The notes under the pieces: generated by a model
Told to the model about the DNA's origin: nothing
The model's input: the letters and a program-made list of their open reading frames with translations, nothing else
Database searches by the model: none
Translations under genes and position numbers: made by a program
Assembly: GCA_963844865.1 (NCBI GenBank)
Contig: CAWJPY010000011.1
Location: 1-64,000 of the forward strand
Direction of reading: 5' to 3'
Length of the DNA stretch: 64,000 bases
Origin: CAWJPY01 sp963844865
Lineage (GTDB): Bacteria > Acidobacteriota > Thermoanaerobaculia > Thermoanaerobaculales > Sulfomarinibacteraceae
In this document: piece by piece, positions 1-8,035 of the stretch
Layout of the letters: every line of letters starts with the position of its first letter
How positions within the stretch are numbered: position 1 is the stretch's first letter

Positions 1-1141
1 TCTCATCGGGACCCTGTCCCTGTACCCGGCGCGGGGCTCCGAGTCACCCTTCTCCTACCGCCTCGACACCCGGGTCGCCACCTTCCCCAGCACCGACGAT
101 CGGGATCAGGAGTACTCCGTCTACGAGGCCTGGGTGGGATGGCGGGCGCCGGAGGGGACCTGGAAGCTGCGGCTCGGCCAGATGTGGATCCACGAGCTCG
201 GCGGCCTCGGCCAGGTGGGCGGGATCCAGGGCGAGTACTCGCCGGCCGGCTCGCCCTGGCGCTTCGGGCTGTTTGCCGGCCTCGAGCCCGAGATCCTCGA
301 TGCCGGCTATGTGGACGGCATCAAGAAAGGGGGGGTGTACGTGGCCATGGACGCCCCCCACGGGCGCCGCCACGTGCTGGGCTGGGCCCTGCTGCGGAAT
401 CACGACCTGACGGAGCGCTCGGTCCTGGTGCTGAGCAACTTCGTCCCCGTGGACACGAAGCTCTTCGCCTACCAGACGCTCCAGTATGACCTCCAGGGTC
501 CTGGCGGAATGGGGAGCGCCGACCTGACGTACTTCTTCACCAACATCCGCTATCGTCCGGTGGAGCTGATCGAGGTCCAGGGCACCTATCACCGCGGCCG
601 CTCCATCGACGCCCGGTCCATCAGTCACGACGTCCTCGAGGGTCGGCCGGTGAGCCCGGAGCAGCTCGACGGTCTGCTCTTCGAGTCCGAGCGGGTGCGG
701 CTGTCGGTGTTGCCGCGGCGAGGCGTCCGCATCTGGGGCGGTTGGGGCCGCGACAAGAACAACCGCCAGGATCAGTGGTACGACCGCGTCAGCTACGGCG
801 TCTACCTCAACGACATCTTTGACCTCGGCTTCGACCTGGTGATGTCGAACCAACAGCTCGACCGCGGCGACAGCTCCTACGACTCCACGTATGTCTCCCT
901 GGGCAAGACCCTGGGCCGCAGGCTGTATGCCAGCCTCGACTACATCACCTCGCTCTCCGTGTTCGTCTTCAACGACGCTGACGGGGGGACTGTCGAGGTG
1001 CGTCCCAAGAGCACCCGGTACTCGCTCTCCCTCAACGCCACCGTGGGCCGGAGGCTCTCCCTGCTCCTCGTGGCCGAGCACACCGATCACGACCAGTACG
1101 ACGAATTGAGAGTGCTGTCCGGCCTGGCCTGCCGCTTCTGA
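1..1141 (+). CDS. Outer-membrane beta-barrel protein, 5' truncated
   Basis: The reading frame (codons beginning at base 2) is already open at the window edge, so the true start lies outside; an internal ATG at 134 is only the first Met visible. The roughly 379 visible residues alternate aromatic/hydrophobic and polar residues in short strands, for example around WKLRLGQMWIHELG and YASLDYITSLSVFVF, and the chain ends in Arg-Phe, the C-terminal aromatic typical of BAM-assembled outer-membrane barrels. I see no enzyme motif. It resembles the large set of uncharacterised alginate/porin-like or carbohydrate-linked barrels. That it is an outer-membrane protein is fairly secure; its substrate is unknown. 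The signal peptide would be upstream of the window. It is followed after about 80 bp by a GGDEF gene with its own apparent promoter. Confidence 0.65.
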   Translation, partial: LIGTLSLYPARGSESPFSYRLDTRVATFPSTDDRDQEYSVYEAWVGWRAPEGTWKLRLGQMWIHELGGLGQVGGIQGEYSPAGSPWRFGLFAGLEPEILDAGYVDGIKKGGVYVAMDAPHGRRHVLGWALLRNHDLTERSVLVLSNFVPVDTKLFAYQTLQYDLQGPGGMGSADLTYFFTNIRYRPVELIEVQGTYHRGRSIDARSISHDVLEGRPVSPEQLDGLLFESERVRLSVLPRRGVRIWGGWGRDKNNRQDQWYDRVSYGVYLNDIFDLGFDLVMSNQQLDRGDSSYDSTYVSLGKTLGRRLYASLDYITSLSVFVFNDADGGTVEVRPKSTRYSLSLNATVGRRLSLLLVAEHTDHDQYDELRVLSGLACRF

Positions 1142-1185
1142 GGGCGGTTCTGGGGGATTCCCCTGGGGCTTGTTGCCAAATAGCC

Positions 1186-1191
1186 TATAAT
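1186..1191 (+). promoter_or_regulatory. Candidate -10 element (TATAAT)
   Basis: A perfect TATAAT lies 31 nt upstream of the start codon of the GAF-GGDEF gene, with a purine-rich GGGGGAG Shine-Dalgarno between them. No good -35 is visible at 17 bp. This gives a short conventional leader of about 25 nt. Confidence 0.4.
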
Positions 1192-1222
1192 GAAGACTTG
1201 ACAACAGCGGGGGAGTGAGGTC

Positions 1223-2317
1223 ATGGCCCTCCGACGTTCGAGAAGGAGCGGGCTCGACAGAGGCGCGGAGGTCGTGCGCCGACTGGCCGAGGTCGAGGTC
1301 GCCACCGATCGCGGCCTGGACGGCTTGAGCACACAGGTGCTGCGGGCGGGCTGTGACCTGCTCGGCCTGGAGATCGGCGTCGTCGCCGAGATCGAGGGCC
1401 GCAGCTTCCGGGTCCTGTCGGTGGAGGGTCCGCCCGACGTGGGTCTGGAGGCCGGGATGACCCTGGAGCTGGACCGGACCTTCTCCTCGTTGATCGTGGA
1501 GGCGGACGGCCCCGTGGGTCTGCGGTCAACCCGGGGCAAGGGGCTCGCCTCCCACCCCGCCCACGAGACCATGGCCTACGGCAGCTACCTGGGCGTGCCC
1601 CTGCGCGTCGCCGGCACGGTGGCCGGGAGCCTGAGCTTCGCCGGCCGCGAGCCGCGGCGCCACGACTTCACCAGGGTCCAGGTGGACGTGGCCGAGCTGC
1701 TGGCCGCCCGCCTCAGCTCTGAGCTCGAGCGACGACGGTTGGAGCACCGGCTGAGCGAGGCCTATCGCCAGCTCACCGACGGCAAACGCGAGCTGGAGCG
1801 GCTGGCCACGCAGGACGCCACCACCGGCCTCCTCAATCGCCGCACGATCGTCGCGCGCCTCGCCCATGAGCGTAATCGTGCCGATCGCGAGGGGCGGCCG
1901 GTCGGACTCTTCCTGATGAACGTGGATCGGCTGCGCGAGATCAACGGCAACTTCGGATACGAGACGGGCGATCGCGTGCTCGCCGAGATCGCGCAGCGGG
2001 TGGCCGGGAGCCTCCGCGGCTACGACCATCTCGGCCGATTCTCGGCTGATGAGTTCCTGGCCATCCTCCCCGGCTGCAGCCTGCAGCAGGCCGCGGAGAT
2101 CGCCGAGCGCGCGCGCGAGGCGGTGGCGGACTCGCCGTTCGCCACGGGCGACGACGTGCTCACCGTGACCGGCTCCTTCGGCGTCACGTCGAGCGACGAC
2201 CACCAGCTCACCATTGACGCCCTGCTGGGATTCGCGGACAAGGCGCTGTACCTGGCCAAACAGGGTGGCCGCAACTGCATCAAGGTGACCGCCTCGATGG
2301 AGATGGCCTCTCCCTGA
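1223..2317 (+). CDS. GAF domain-GGDEF domain protein (diguanylate cyclase-like)
   Basis: The 364-residue protein has an N-terminal GAF-type sensory domain (about residues 10-170), a short charged helix, and a GGDEF domain (about 190-360) opening with DATTGLLNRR. GGDEF proteins make cyclic di-GMP from two GTP. The signature loop here reads SADEF (residues 274-278) instead of GGDEF, so both glycines are replaced while Asp/Glu are kept. An inhibitory-site RxxD (RGYD) sits five residues before it. Loss of the second Gly normally weakens or abolishes activity, so it may be a weak cyclase or a c-di-GMP/GTP-binding receptor. There is no signal peptide or membrane segment; it is cytoplasmic. The start ATG follows GGGGGAG at good spacing. 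The family is secure, catalysis is not. Confidence 0.85.
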   Translation: MALRRSRRSGLDRGAEVVRRLAEVEVATDRGLDGLSTQVLRAGCDLLGLEIGVVAEIEGRSFRVLSVEGPPDVGLEAGMTLELDRTFSSLIVEADGPVGLRSTRGKGLASHPAHETMAYGSYLGVPLRVAGTVAGSLSFAGREPRRHDFTRVQVDVAELLAARLSSELERRRLEHRLSEAYRQLTDGKRELERLATQDATTGLLNRRTIVARLAHERNRADREGRPVGLFLMNVDRLREINGNFGYETGDRVLAEIAQRVAGSLRGYDHLGRFSADEFLAILPGCSLQQAAEIAERAREAVADSPFATGDDVLTVTGSFGVTSSDDHQLTIDALLGFADKALYLAKQGGRNCIKVTASMEMASP

Positions 2318-2618
2318 GCGTCATGACGCCCCGTCGGGGCAGTGTCACATGCGATGACAGAGCGTGCGGAGGACGGGACCGTGGTCCCGTGTCCGAACCC
2401 GAATTCCGACGTCCCGTCGGACGCGGACTCGGGCGCGGATGCGGGCGGTCCCGCAGACGTGCATGTCATGAGGAGGTCTGAACGCAGCAGCCATCGGCGA
2501 CAGGGACGGCCACGGGGGCGACTCGCTCCACTGATCTCTGATCGCTGACTCACGCGACTGCCACTGATCACTGAAGCGGACGCTGTCCGCTGCCGCTGAT
2601 TGCCGCCGCTTGGTCCTG
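2318..2618. repeat. Non-coding spacer with two low-complexity repeat modules
   Basis: No credible gene lies between these convergent genes. Bases 2375-2455 hold a G+C-rich module of GCGGACTCGGGCGCGG-type heptamers with an inverted GGGACCGTGGTCCC. Bases 2535-2605 hold a degenerate CTGATCGCTGACTC/CCACTGATCACTGA module. The same two modules, in the same or opposite order, recur near 16.9, 32.4, 35.5, 39.3 and 60.95 kb. Confidence 0.5.
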
Positions 2619-4031
2619 TCAGTACCGGTACCACTCCGGTTTGAAGGGGCCGTCCATCGGCACGCCGATGTACGCCGCCTGTTTCTCGGTGAGCGTGGTG
2701 AGCGTGGCCCCGAGCTTGTCCAGGTGCAGGCGGGCCACCTCCTCGTCCAGGTGCTTCGGCAGGGTCGTGACCCCGATGTCGTGCTCCGAGCTCCACAGCT
2801 CCATCTGCGCCAGCACCTGGTTCGTGAAGGAGTTGGACATCACGAAGCTGGGATGGCCGGTGGCGCAGCCGAGGTTCACCAGGCGGCCTTCGGCGAGCAG
2901 GATGATGGCGTGCCCGTCGGGGAAGGTGTAGGTGTCCACCTGGGGCTTGACCGTGGCCCGCCGGATCCCGGGCCAGCTCTCGAGGGCATCCACCTGGATC
3001 TCGTTGTCGAAGTGCCCGATGTTGCAGACGATGGTCTGGTCCTTCATGCGGCTCATGTGGTCGGCGGTGATGATGTCGCAGTTGCCGGTGGCGGTGACGA
3101 AGAGATCGGCGTGGGGGAGGGCGTCCTCCACGGTGGTGACCTTGTACCCGGCCATGCACGCCTGCAGGGCGCAGATGGGGTCGACCTCCGTGATCCAGAC
3201 CTGGGCGCGGTGGGCGCGCAGGATCTCCGCGCAGCCCTTGCCCACGTCGCCATAGCCGCAGACCACGGCGATCTTGCCGGCGATCATCACGTCGGTGGCA
3301 CGCTTGATGCCGTCCACCAGGGACTCCCGGCAGCCGTAGATGTTGTCGAACTTGGACTTGGTGACCGAGTCGTTGACGTTGATGGCAGGGACCAGGAGCT
3401 CACCCTTGGCGGCCATCTGGTAGAGGCGGTGCACACCGGTCGTGGTCTCCTCCGAGACGCCCCTGAGGTCGCCCACCAGCTTGTGCCAGAAGACCGGGTC
3501 CACGGTCTGCGTCGCCTGGAGCAGGCGGTCGACGATCTCCTCCTCCTTGTTGCCGGCGCCATCCGTGAGGAGGCCCGGGTCCTCCTCCGCGTAGTAGCCG
3601 CGGTGGATCAACAGCGTCGCGTCACCGCCGTCGTCCACGATGAGCTGAGGGCCTGAGCCGTCGGGCCAGGTGAGCGCCTGCCTGGTGCACCACCAGTACT
3701 CCTCGAGGGACTCGCCTTTCCACGCGAACACCGGCACGCCCGCGGCGGCCATGGCGGCGGCGGCGTGATCCTGGGTGGAGAAGATGTTGCAGGAGGCCCA
3801 GCGCACATCGGCGCCCAGCGCCCGCAGCGTCTCGATCAGGACGGCGGTCTGGATCGTCATGTGCAGGCTTCCCGAGATCTTGGCGCCCCGCAGGGGTTTC
3901 TCCGGGCCATACTTGGACCGTGTGGCCATGAGGCCCGGCATCTCCTTTTCCGCCATGTCGATCTCGCGCCGTCCCCAGTCGGCGAGGGCGATGTCCTTGA
4001 CCTTGTAGTCGGTGGCGGTGGTCGTGCTCAT
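2619..4031 (-). CDS. ahcY: Adenosylhomocysteinase (S-adenosyl-L-homocysteine hydrolase)
   Basis: This 470-residue NAD-dependent enzyme reversibly splits S-adenosylhomocysteine to adenosine and homocysteine, removing the product inhibitor of methyltransferases. The sequence carries the family hallmarks: the substrate region SLHMTIQTAVLIETL, the NAD-binding GYGDVGKGCAE Rossmann loop, the conserved VTATGN...IITADHM and NIGHFDNEI segments, and the C-terminal tail ending ...FKPEWYRY. Length matches the longer proteobacterial-type enzymes. An upstream Met twelve codons earlier exists, but MSTTTATDY is preferred because AAAGGA lies 7 nt before it. The gene is monocistronic here and diverges from the epimerase gene. 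I looked for an SAH riboswitch in the leader and found none. Confidence 0.97.
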   Translation of the reverse strand: MSTTTATDYKVKDIALADWGRREIDMAEKEMPGLMATRSKYGPEKPLRGAKISGSLHMTIQTAVLIETLRALGADVRWASCNIFSTQDHAAAAMAAAGVPVFAWKGESLEEYWWCTRQALTWPDGSGPQLIVDDGGDATLLIHRGYYAEEDPGLLTDGAGNKEEEIVDRLLQATQTVDPVFWHKLVGDLRGVSEETTTGVHRLYQMAAKGELLVPAINVNDSVTKSKFDNIYGCRESLVDGIKRATDVMIAGKIAVVCGYGDVGKGCAEILRAHRAQVWITEVDPICALQACMAGYKVTTVEDALPHADLFVTATGNCDIITADHMSRMKDQTIVCNIGHFDNEIQVDALESWPGIRRATVKPQVDTYTFPDGHAIILLAEGRLVNLGCATGHPSFVMSNSFTNQVLAQMELWSSEHDIGVTTLPKHLDEEVARLHLDKLGATLTTLTEKQAAYIGVPMDGPFKPEWYRY

Positions 4032-4100
4032 GAGGTGTCCTTTCACCAGACGGCGGGCGCTGTGCACCCGCCCTCTTGGAACGACGAGGCTCAGGGGAAG

Positions 4101-4106
4101 ATTCTA
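4101..4106 (-). promoter_or_regulatory. Candidate -10 element (TAGAAT) of ahcY
   Basis: TAGAAT on the minus strand lies about 70 nt before the ahcY start. The leader between them contains a GGCGGG...CCCGCC hairpin just before the ribosome-binding site. The same hexamer recurs before several other genes here. Confidence 0.35.
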
Positions 4107-4184
4107 ACCCGGCGGCGGAGACGGTGCTGACCACCATGGTGCAGGGGTCGGCGGGCACCGTGGGACCGTGGCGCCCGGCTCACG

Positions 4185-4190
4185 TAGAAT
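4185..4190 (+). promoter_or_regulatory. Candidate -10 element (TAGAAT), near-leaderless start
   Basis: TAGAAT is followed by only nine bases before the ATG at 4200, so a transcript from this box would begin about three bases before the start codon. Confidence 0.4.
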
Positions 4191-4199
4191 GATGGAGCA

Positions 4200-5243
4200 A
4201 TGAACACCTCCACCTCTGCTGCAAACCCCGTTCTCGTCACAGGCGTCGCCGGATTCATCGGCTTCTTCCTCGCCAAACGGCTCCTCGATGACGGCCGCAG
4301 GGTCATCGGCCTCGACAACCTGAGCAGCTACTACGACGTGACGCTGAAGCAGGCGCGCCTGGCTCAGCTTCGCGACCGGGATGGGTTCGAGTTCGTCAAG
4401 CTGGACCTGGCGAACCGGATCGGGATGGAGGCGCTGTTCGCGGCCAACCGCTTCCAGAGCGTCGTGCATCTGGCTGCGCAGGCCGGAGTGCGCTACTCCC
4501 TGGAGGACCCCCACTCCTACGTGGACAGCAACCTGGTCGGCTTCTTGAACGTGCTCGAAGGTTGTCGTCGCCAGGGAGTCCCACACCTGGTGTACGCGTC
4601 GTCGAGCTCGGTGTACGGCGCCAACACCGCGATGCCCTTCTCCGTGCACCACAACGTGGATCATCCCGTCTCCCTGTACGCGGCGAGCAAGAAGGCCAAC
4701 GAGCTGATGGCCCACAGCTACGCCCACCTCTACGGCCTGCCGTGCACCGGGCTGCGCTTCTTCACGGTGTACGGGCCATGGGGCCGGCCGGACATGGCCC
4801 TCTTCAAGTTCACGCGCAAGATGCTGGCGGGTGAGGCCATCGATGTGTACAACCACGGCAATCACCGCCGGGACTTCACCTACATCGACGACATCGTCGA
4901 GGGGGTGGTGCGGGTGATGGACCACCTGCCTCAGCCCAGCGAGACGTGGAACAGTGACCGACCCGACCCCGGCACCAGCCGCGCCCCGTGGCGGGTGTAC
5001 AACATCGGCAATCACAAGCCGGTGGAGCTCATGCGCTTCATCCAGGTGCTCGAGGAGTGCCTCGGGGTCGAGGCCGAGAAGAACATGCTGCCCATGCAGC
5101 CGGGGGACGTGCCCGCGACCTATGCCGATGTCAGTGCCCTGGCGGACGAGGTGGGCTACAAGCCGGACACGCCCATCGAGGTCGGGATCGCGCGTTTCGT
5201 GGACTGGTATAGGGAGTACTACGGCGTCGATCCCCGGCGCTGA
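4200..5243 (+). CDS. NAD-dependent nucleotide-sugar epimerase, UDP-glucuronate 4-epimerase-like
   Basis: This 347-residue extended short-chain dehydrogenase/reductase most resembles CapI/LspL-type UDP-glucuronate 4-epimerases, which invert C4 of UDP-GlcA to UDP-GalA for surface polysaccharide. The NAD-binding glycine motif GVAGFIG is at residues 15-21, and catalytic Tyr160 and Lys164 lie in the YAASK motif. GLRFFTVYGPWGRPDMAL, RDFTYIDDIVEG and the C-terminal KPVELMRFI...GDVPATYAD blocks are characteristic of this subgroup. It has full family length and is cytoplasmic. It stands alone without glycosyltransferases nearby, so the polysaccharide it serves cannot be named. A related UDP-sugar specificity (GalNAcA) is possible. 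Confidence 0.85.
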   Translation: MNTSTSAANPVLVTGVAGFIGFFLAKRLLDDGRRVIGLDNLSSYYDVTLKQARLAQLRDRDGFEFVKLDLANRIGMEALFAANRFQSVVHLAAQAGVRYSLEDPHSYVDSNLVGFLNVLEGCRRQGVPHLVYASSSSVYGANTAMPFSVHHNVDHPVSLYAASKKANELMAHSYAHLYGLPCTGLRFFTVYGPWGRPDMALFKFTRKMLAGEAIDVYNHGNHRRDFTYIDDIVEGVVRVMDHLPQPSETWNSDRPDPGTSRAPWRVYNIGNHKPVELMRFIQVLEECLGVEAEKNMLPMQPGDVPATYADVSALADEVGYKPDTPIEVGIARFVDWYREYYGVDPRR

Positions 5244-5272
5244 CATCAACCGTCCGACGGGACGGCCCGGGA

Positions 5273-5518
5273 TCAGATCCAGAGAGCGTCCGGATCGTCG
5301 GTCTCGAGACTGCCGAGGAGGTCTCGTCCCGTCAGCGGAGCCGCGGCCCCGAGCGTCGGGTCGGCAGCGGCCGGAGGGCCGAGCTCGAGCTTCAGCCCCA
5401 TTTCCCTCAGCTCGCGCACGACCACCGTCACCTCGACGCCGCGGTCCTGCGCTCGACGTTTCAGCAAGGCCACCGTCTCTTCACTGAGGCCCGCGACGCG
5501 GAGAGCAGCCACCTCCAT
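5273..5518 (-). CDS. Small ribbon-helix-helix antitoxin-like protein (FitA/CopG type), orphan
   Basis: The 81-residue protein begins MEVAALRVAGLSEETVALLKRRA, a FitA/VapB-like N-terminal strand (here around residues 4-8) followed by the helix typical of ribbon-helix-helix DNA-binding antitoxins. The rest is acidic and proline/alanine rich, as expected for a disordered toxin-binding tail. The start is set by AGGCAGGA immediately upstream; longer upstream Met codons would add a basic, non-homologous extension. The usual PIN-domain toxin should follow directly on the same strand, but the next thing downstream is the convergent epimerase gene, so this antitoxin appears unpaired. The identification is by fold-like pattern only. 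Confidence 0.55.
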   Translation of the reverse strand: MEVAALRVAGLSEETVALLKRRAQDRGVEVTVVVRELREMGLKLELGPPAAADPTLGAAAPLTGRDLLGSLETDDPDALWI

Positions 5519-6087
5519 ATGTCCTGCCTTTCGCCGAGAATCCACTGGCCAGCATGGAGCGGTCCGTGCTCGCGCGTCAAGACGACACCGGCCGGAGCTG
5601 TCTCCATCCCATGCCCGCCGGTGATCCGGTTCACACTTTCCGGACCCGGCGGGAGGCCGATGAACTTCCAGTGGCGACTCGACGTCCGACCCCACGCCGA
5701 CGGGACTGGCGCCGTGTGCCCGACGTGGCGCCCCCGTCAGTCCGCATCCCCCAGGGTCCCCGACAGCAGCGGTTCAGCGGCGGGCCGCAACGCCTCGAGC
5801 TCCGCCGCCGTGGTGCACAGCTCCATCAGGACCTGACCGGCGGCGTGGTCGGCCCCAGGCCGCGTCCCTGCCATGGCACGAGCTCGAGGACGGCGGAGAG
5901 CCTGTCGATTCTCAGCGTTCCGGCTCCCGATTGACGACCACGTCACAGCCCTCTGCTTTCACGTGGCACCGATATCCAGGACTCGGGTCGGCCGGAACGA
6001 GCTCCGCGAGGGTGGACGCACGCCGGGGACGGTGTTCGCCGAACATCCCTTGACGGATGGTGGCGCTGCGCGGAGGATTGTGCCGAG
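5519..6087. other. 569-bp spacer, at most small decayed minus-strand ORFs
   Basis: Two short minus-strand frames could be relics or small proteins. One is a 44-codon ATG frame at 5912-6046 ending CDVVVNREPER; the other is a roughly 45-codon frame ending at 5737 (ending LLSGTLGDAD). Neither has a convincing ribosome-binding site or recognisable family. They lie just upstream of the orphan RHH gene on the same strand, which would fit a decayed toxin-antitoxin neighbourhood, but I cannot show it. Confidence 0.3.
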
Positions 6088-7224
6088 ATGGACGACAAGG
6101 CGATGCCTCCCTCCGCAGCACCCCACAGATCGGCATGGATCGGGATCCTGGCGGCATTGGCCGTGACCCTGGCCGTCGTGCTGAGACTCCTGCTGCCCTT
6201 CGTGTCGGTCGTGCTGCTGGCGCTGGTCGCGGTGGGGCTGCTGGTACCCGCACACCGGCAGCTGGCCAGGGCCCTCCACGGGGAGCGCCGTGTGGCGGCG
6301 GGTCTCATCTGCCTCGTGTTGGTGGTGGCCCTGCTGCTGCCCCTGTTCGTGATCGCCCGGGAGGTCTCCCAAGAGGCGCTGAACTTCTACCAGCTCAGCG
6401 TCGCGCAGTTCACCGAGGAGAACATCCGTGAAGCCATCGTCGAGCACCAGGACCTGCTGGACAGCGCCAACCGTGTGCTCCGTCCGTTGGGCCTGGCGGT
6501 CACGCGGGAGGATGTGTACACGGGTCTGCCGGCTCTCGGCGCCAGGCTCGGCAGGTTCCTGTACGAGCAGGGCCTGTCCATGGCCAAGGGGCTCGTCCGC
6601 TTCGTGATCAGCTTTCTGATCTGGCTGATCGTCGTCTACTTCCTGCTCGTGGACGGAGCCCGCCTGCGCCAGTGGTTGTACCAGGTCCTCCCCCTGCCCG
6701 CGGCCGAGCAGGACATGCTGCGGCGACGATTCATGGACATGGCGTCGTCCCTGGTGGTGGGCAACGGGGTCGCGGCGGTCATCCAGGCGACCATCGGGGG
6801 CGTGCTGTTCGCGGTCCTGGGCCTGCCCGCCCCCGCGGTGTGGGGGACCGTCATGTGGGTCCTCGCCTTCATCCCCGTGATCGGGATCTCCCTCGTGTAC
6901 ATCCCCGCGTTCTTCCTCCTCCTGCTGGTGGGAGAGAACGCCAAGGCGTTCGCCATCCTGATCCCGCTGATGATCGTCGCGACCGTGGTCGAGTACTGGC
7001 TGAAGCCCGCTCTGGTGGGACGCCGCGCGCAGCTCCACACGCTCCTGGTGCTGCTGTCGCTCCTCGGTGGCCTGGAGGCCTTCGGACCGGTGGGGCTGCT
7101 GCTCGGTCCCTTGATGATGACCGCATTCCTGACCCTGGTGAGCATCTACCACGAGCACTACCGGCCATACATCCCCACGCCACGGCTCCGCCCCGGCGGC
7201 CACTTCTTCGAGGATGACGAGTAG
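6088..7224 (+). CDS. AI-2E family transporter (putative permease)
   Basis: This 378-residue polytopic inner-membrane protein has the AI-2E (PF01594) layout. Paired N-terminal helices (about 18-52 and 72-92) are followed by a cytoplasmic/periplasmic domain (about 95-170) and five or so further helices through residue 360. The family-typical blocks ISFLIWLIVVYFLLVDG, GNGVAAVIQATIGGVLFAVLGLP and the late VEYWLKPALVG...LLLSLLGGLEAFGPVGLLLGP are all present. Members include the E. coli AI-2 exporter TqsA, but most have unknown substrates, so I assign no cargo. A GGAGG lies 11 nt before the ATG. It converges on the bactofilin gene. Confidence 0.9.
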   Translation: MDDKAMPPSAAPHRSAWIGILAALAVTLAVVLRLLLPFVSVVLLALVAVGLLVPAHRQLARALHGERRVAAGLICLVLVVALLLPLFVIAREVSQEALNFYQLSVAQFTEENIREAIVEHQDLLDSANRVLRPLGLAVTREDVYTGLPALGARLGRFLYEQGLSMAKGLVRFVISFLIWLIVVYFLLVDGARLRQWLYQVLPLPAAEQDMLRRRFMDMASSLVVGNGVAAVIQATIGGVLFAVLGLPAPAVWGTVMWVLAFIPVIGISLVYIPAFFLLLLVGENAKAFAILIPLMIVATVVEYWLKPALVGRRAQLHTLLVLLSLLGGLEAFGPVGLLLGPLMMTAFLTLVSIYHEHYRPYIPTPRLRPGGHFFEDDE

Positions 7225-7235
7225 CTCCTGAGCTC

Positions 7236-7808
7236 CTAGCGATCCTTCTCGCCGGGTGGATCGTCGGTGGAGGAGGCAGCGTCGGCGGCGGGTTCGACGT
7301 CCGGTTGCTTCGTCGCGGGCCGCTTCGCGTCTTCGCCCTTCCCGGCCCGGTCACGCCGGGCGGAGGAGGTGGTGACGGAAGGCCCGCCCTTGCCGTCGCC
7401 GGGCCGGGCCTCGCGCATGAGGACCTGACCGTCGAAGGTGGCCCCGTCGTTGATGAGGATGCGCGCGGAGGCCATGTTGCCCTCGACCTTTGCCGAGGGC
7501 TTCAGCTCGATGCGCTCGGACGCCGAGATGTCGCCGACCACAGTGCCCGCGACGATGACGCGACGGGCTGAGACCGTGCCGCGGATGGTCCCCTGGGAGG
7601 CCACCATCAGGCCACTGGAGATGTCCACGGCGCCGACGATCTCTCCCTCCACCTGCACCTCGCCCGATCCGTACAGGGTTCCCTCGAAACGGTTGTCGGC
7701 GGCGATCACGGTGTGCGGTGAACCGGCGGCGGTGGTCTGAGAGCCTCGAGCATGGGTGATGGCGCGGTCATCCCCGTCGGCGTGTTCATCTCGATTGAAG
7801 AGGCCCAT
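7236..7808 (-). CDS. Bactofilin family cytoskeletal protein
   Basis: Bactofilins polymerise without nucleotide into membrane-associated filaments that position cell-wall enzymes, stalk or pilus machinery. The 190-residue product has a disordered N-terminus, a central DUF583/bactofilin beta-helix (about residues 30-130) built of repeating VxGxVxG-like rungs (GEVQVEGEIVGAV, VIVAGTVVGDI, AKVEGNM, TFDGQV), and a charged, Pro/Lys-rich tail. The start at 7808 (MGLFNRDEHADG) is favoured over one 42 bp upstream because the latter runs into the tRNA gene and because GGTGAG precedes 7808. It is the distal gene of no visible operon. Confidence 0.92.
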   Translation of the reverse strand: MGLFNRDEHADGDDRAITHARGSQTTAAGSPHTVIAADNRFEGTLYGSGEVQVEGEIVGAVDISSGLMVASQGTIRGTVSARRVIVAGTVVGDISASERIELKPSAKVEGNMASARILINDGATFDGQVLMREARPGDGKGGPSVTTSSARRDRAGKGEDAKRPATKQPDVEPAADAASSTDDPPGEKDR

Positions 7809-7841
7809 GAACTCACCTACCACTGCGGTGCGGGAATCTGG

Positions 7842-7914
<73 letters not shown>

Positions 7915-8035
7915 CCACGCGGAGACGAAATGTAGCACACGGTGGTGGGTGCGGCAAGACAGGCTGGGGGGCGGTGCCCCGTGCGCCTGCACCGAGGTCG
8001 CCTGACTGTCCTTCCGTCGGCGGGTTGGTGTGGAA

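Noticed and set aside
44..1204. Long minus-strand frame opposite the barrel protein
   Set aside because: It is a codon-bias shadow of the plus-strand gene, with no family pattern and His/Gly/Glu-rich text.
2342..2548. A 68-codon frame downstream of the GAF-GGDEF gene
   Set aside because: Composed of the low-complexity repeat module; no ribosome-binding site or homology pattern.
4032..4199. SAH riboswitch upstream of ahcY
   Set aside because: I looked for the conserved SAH-aptamer core in the leader and found only an ordinary GGCGGG/CCCGCC hairpin.
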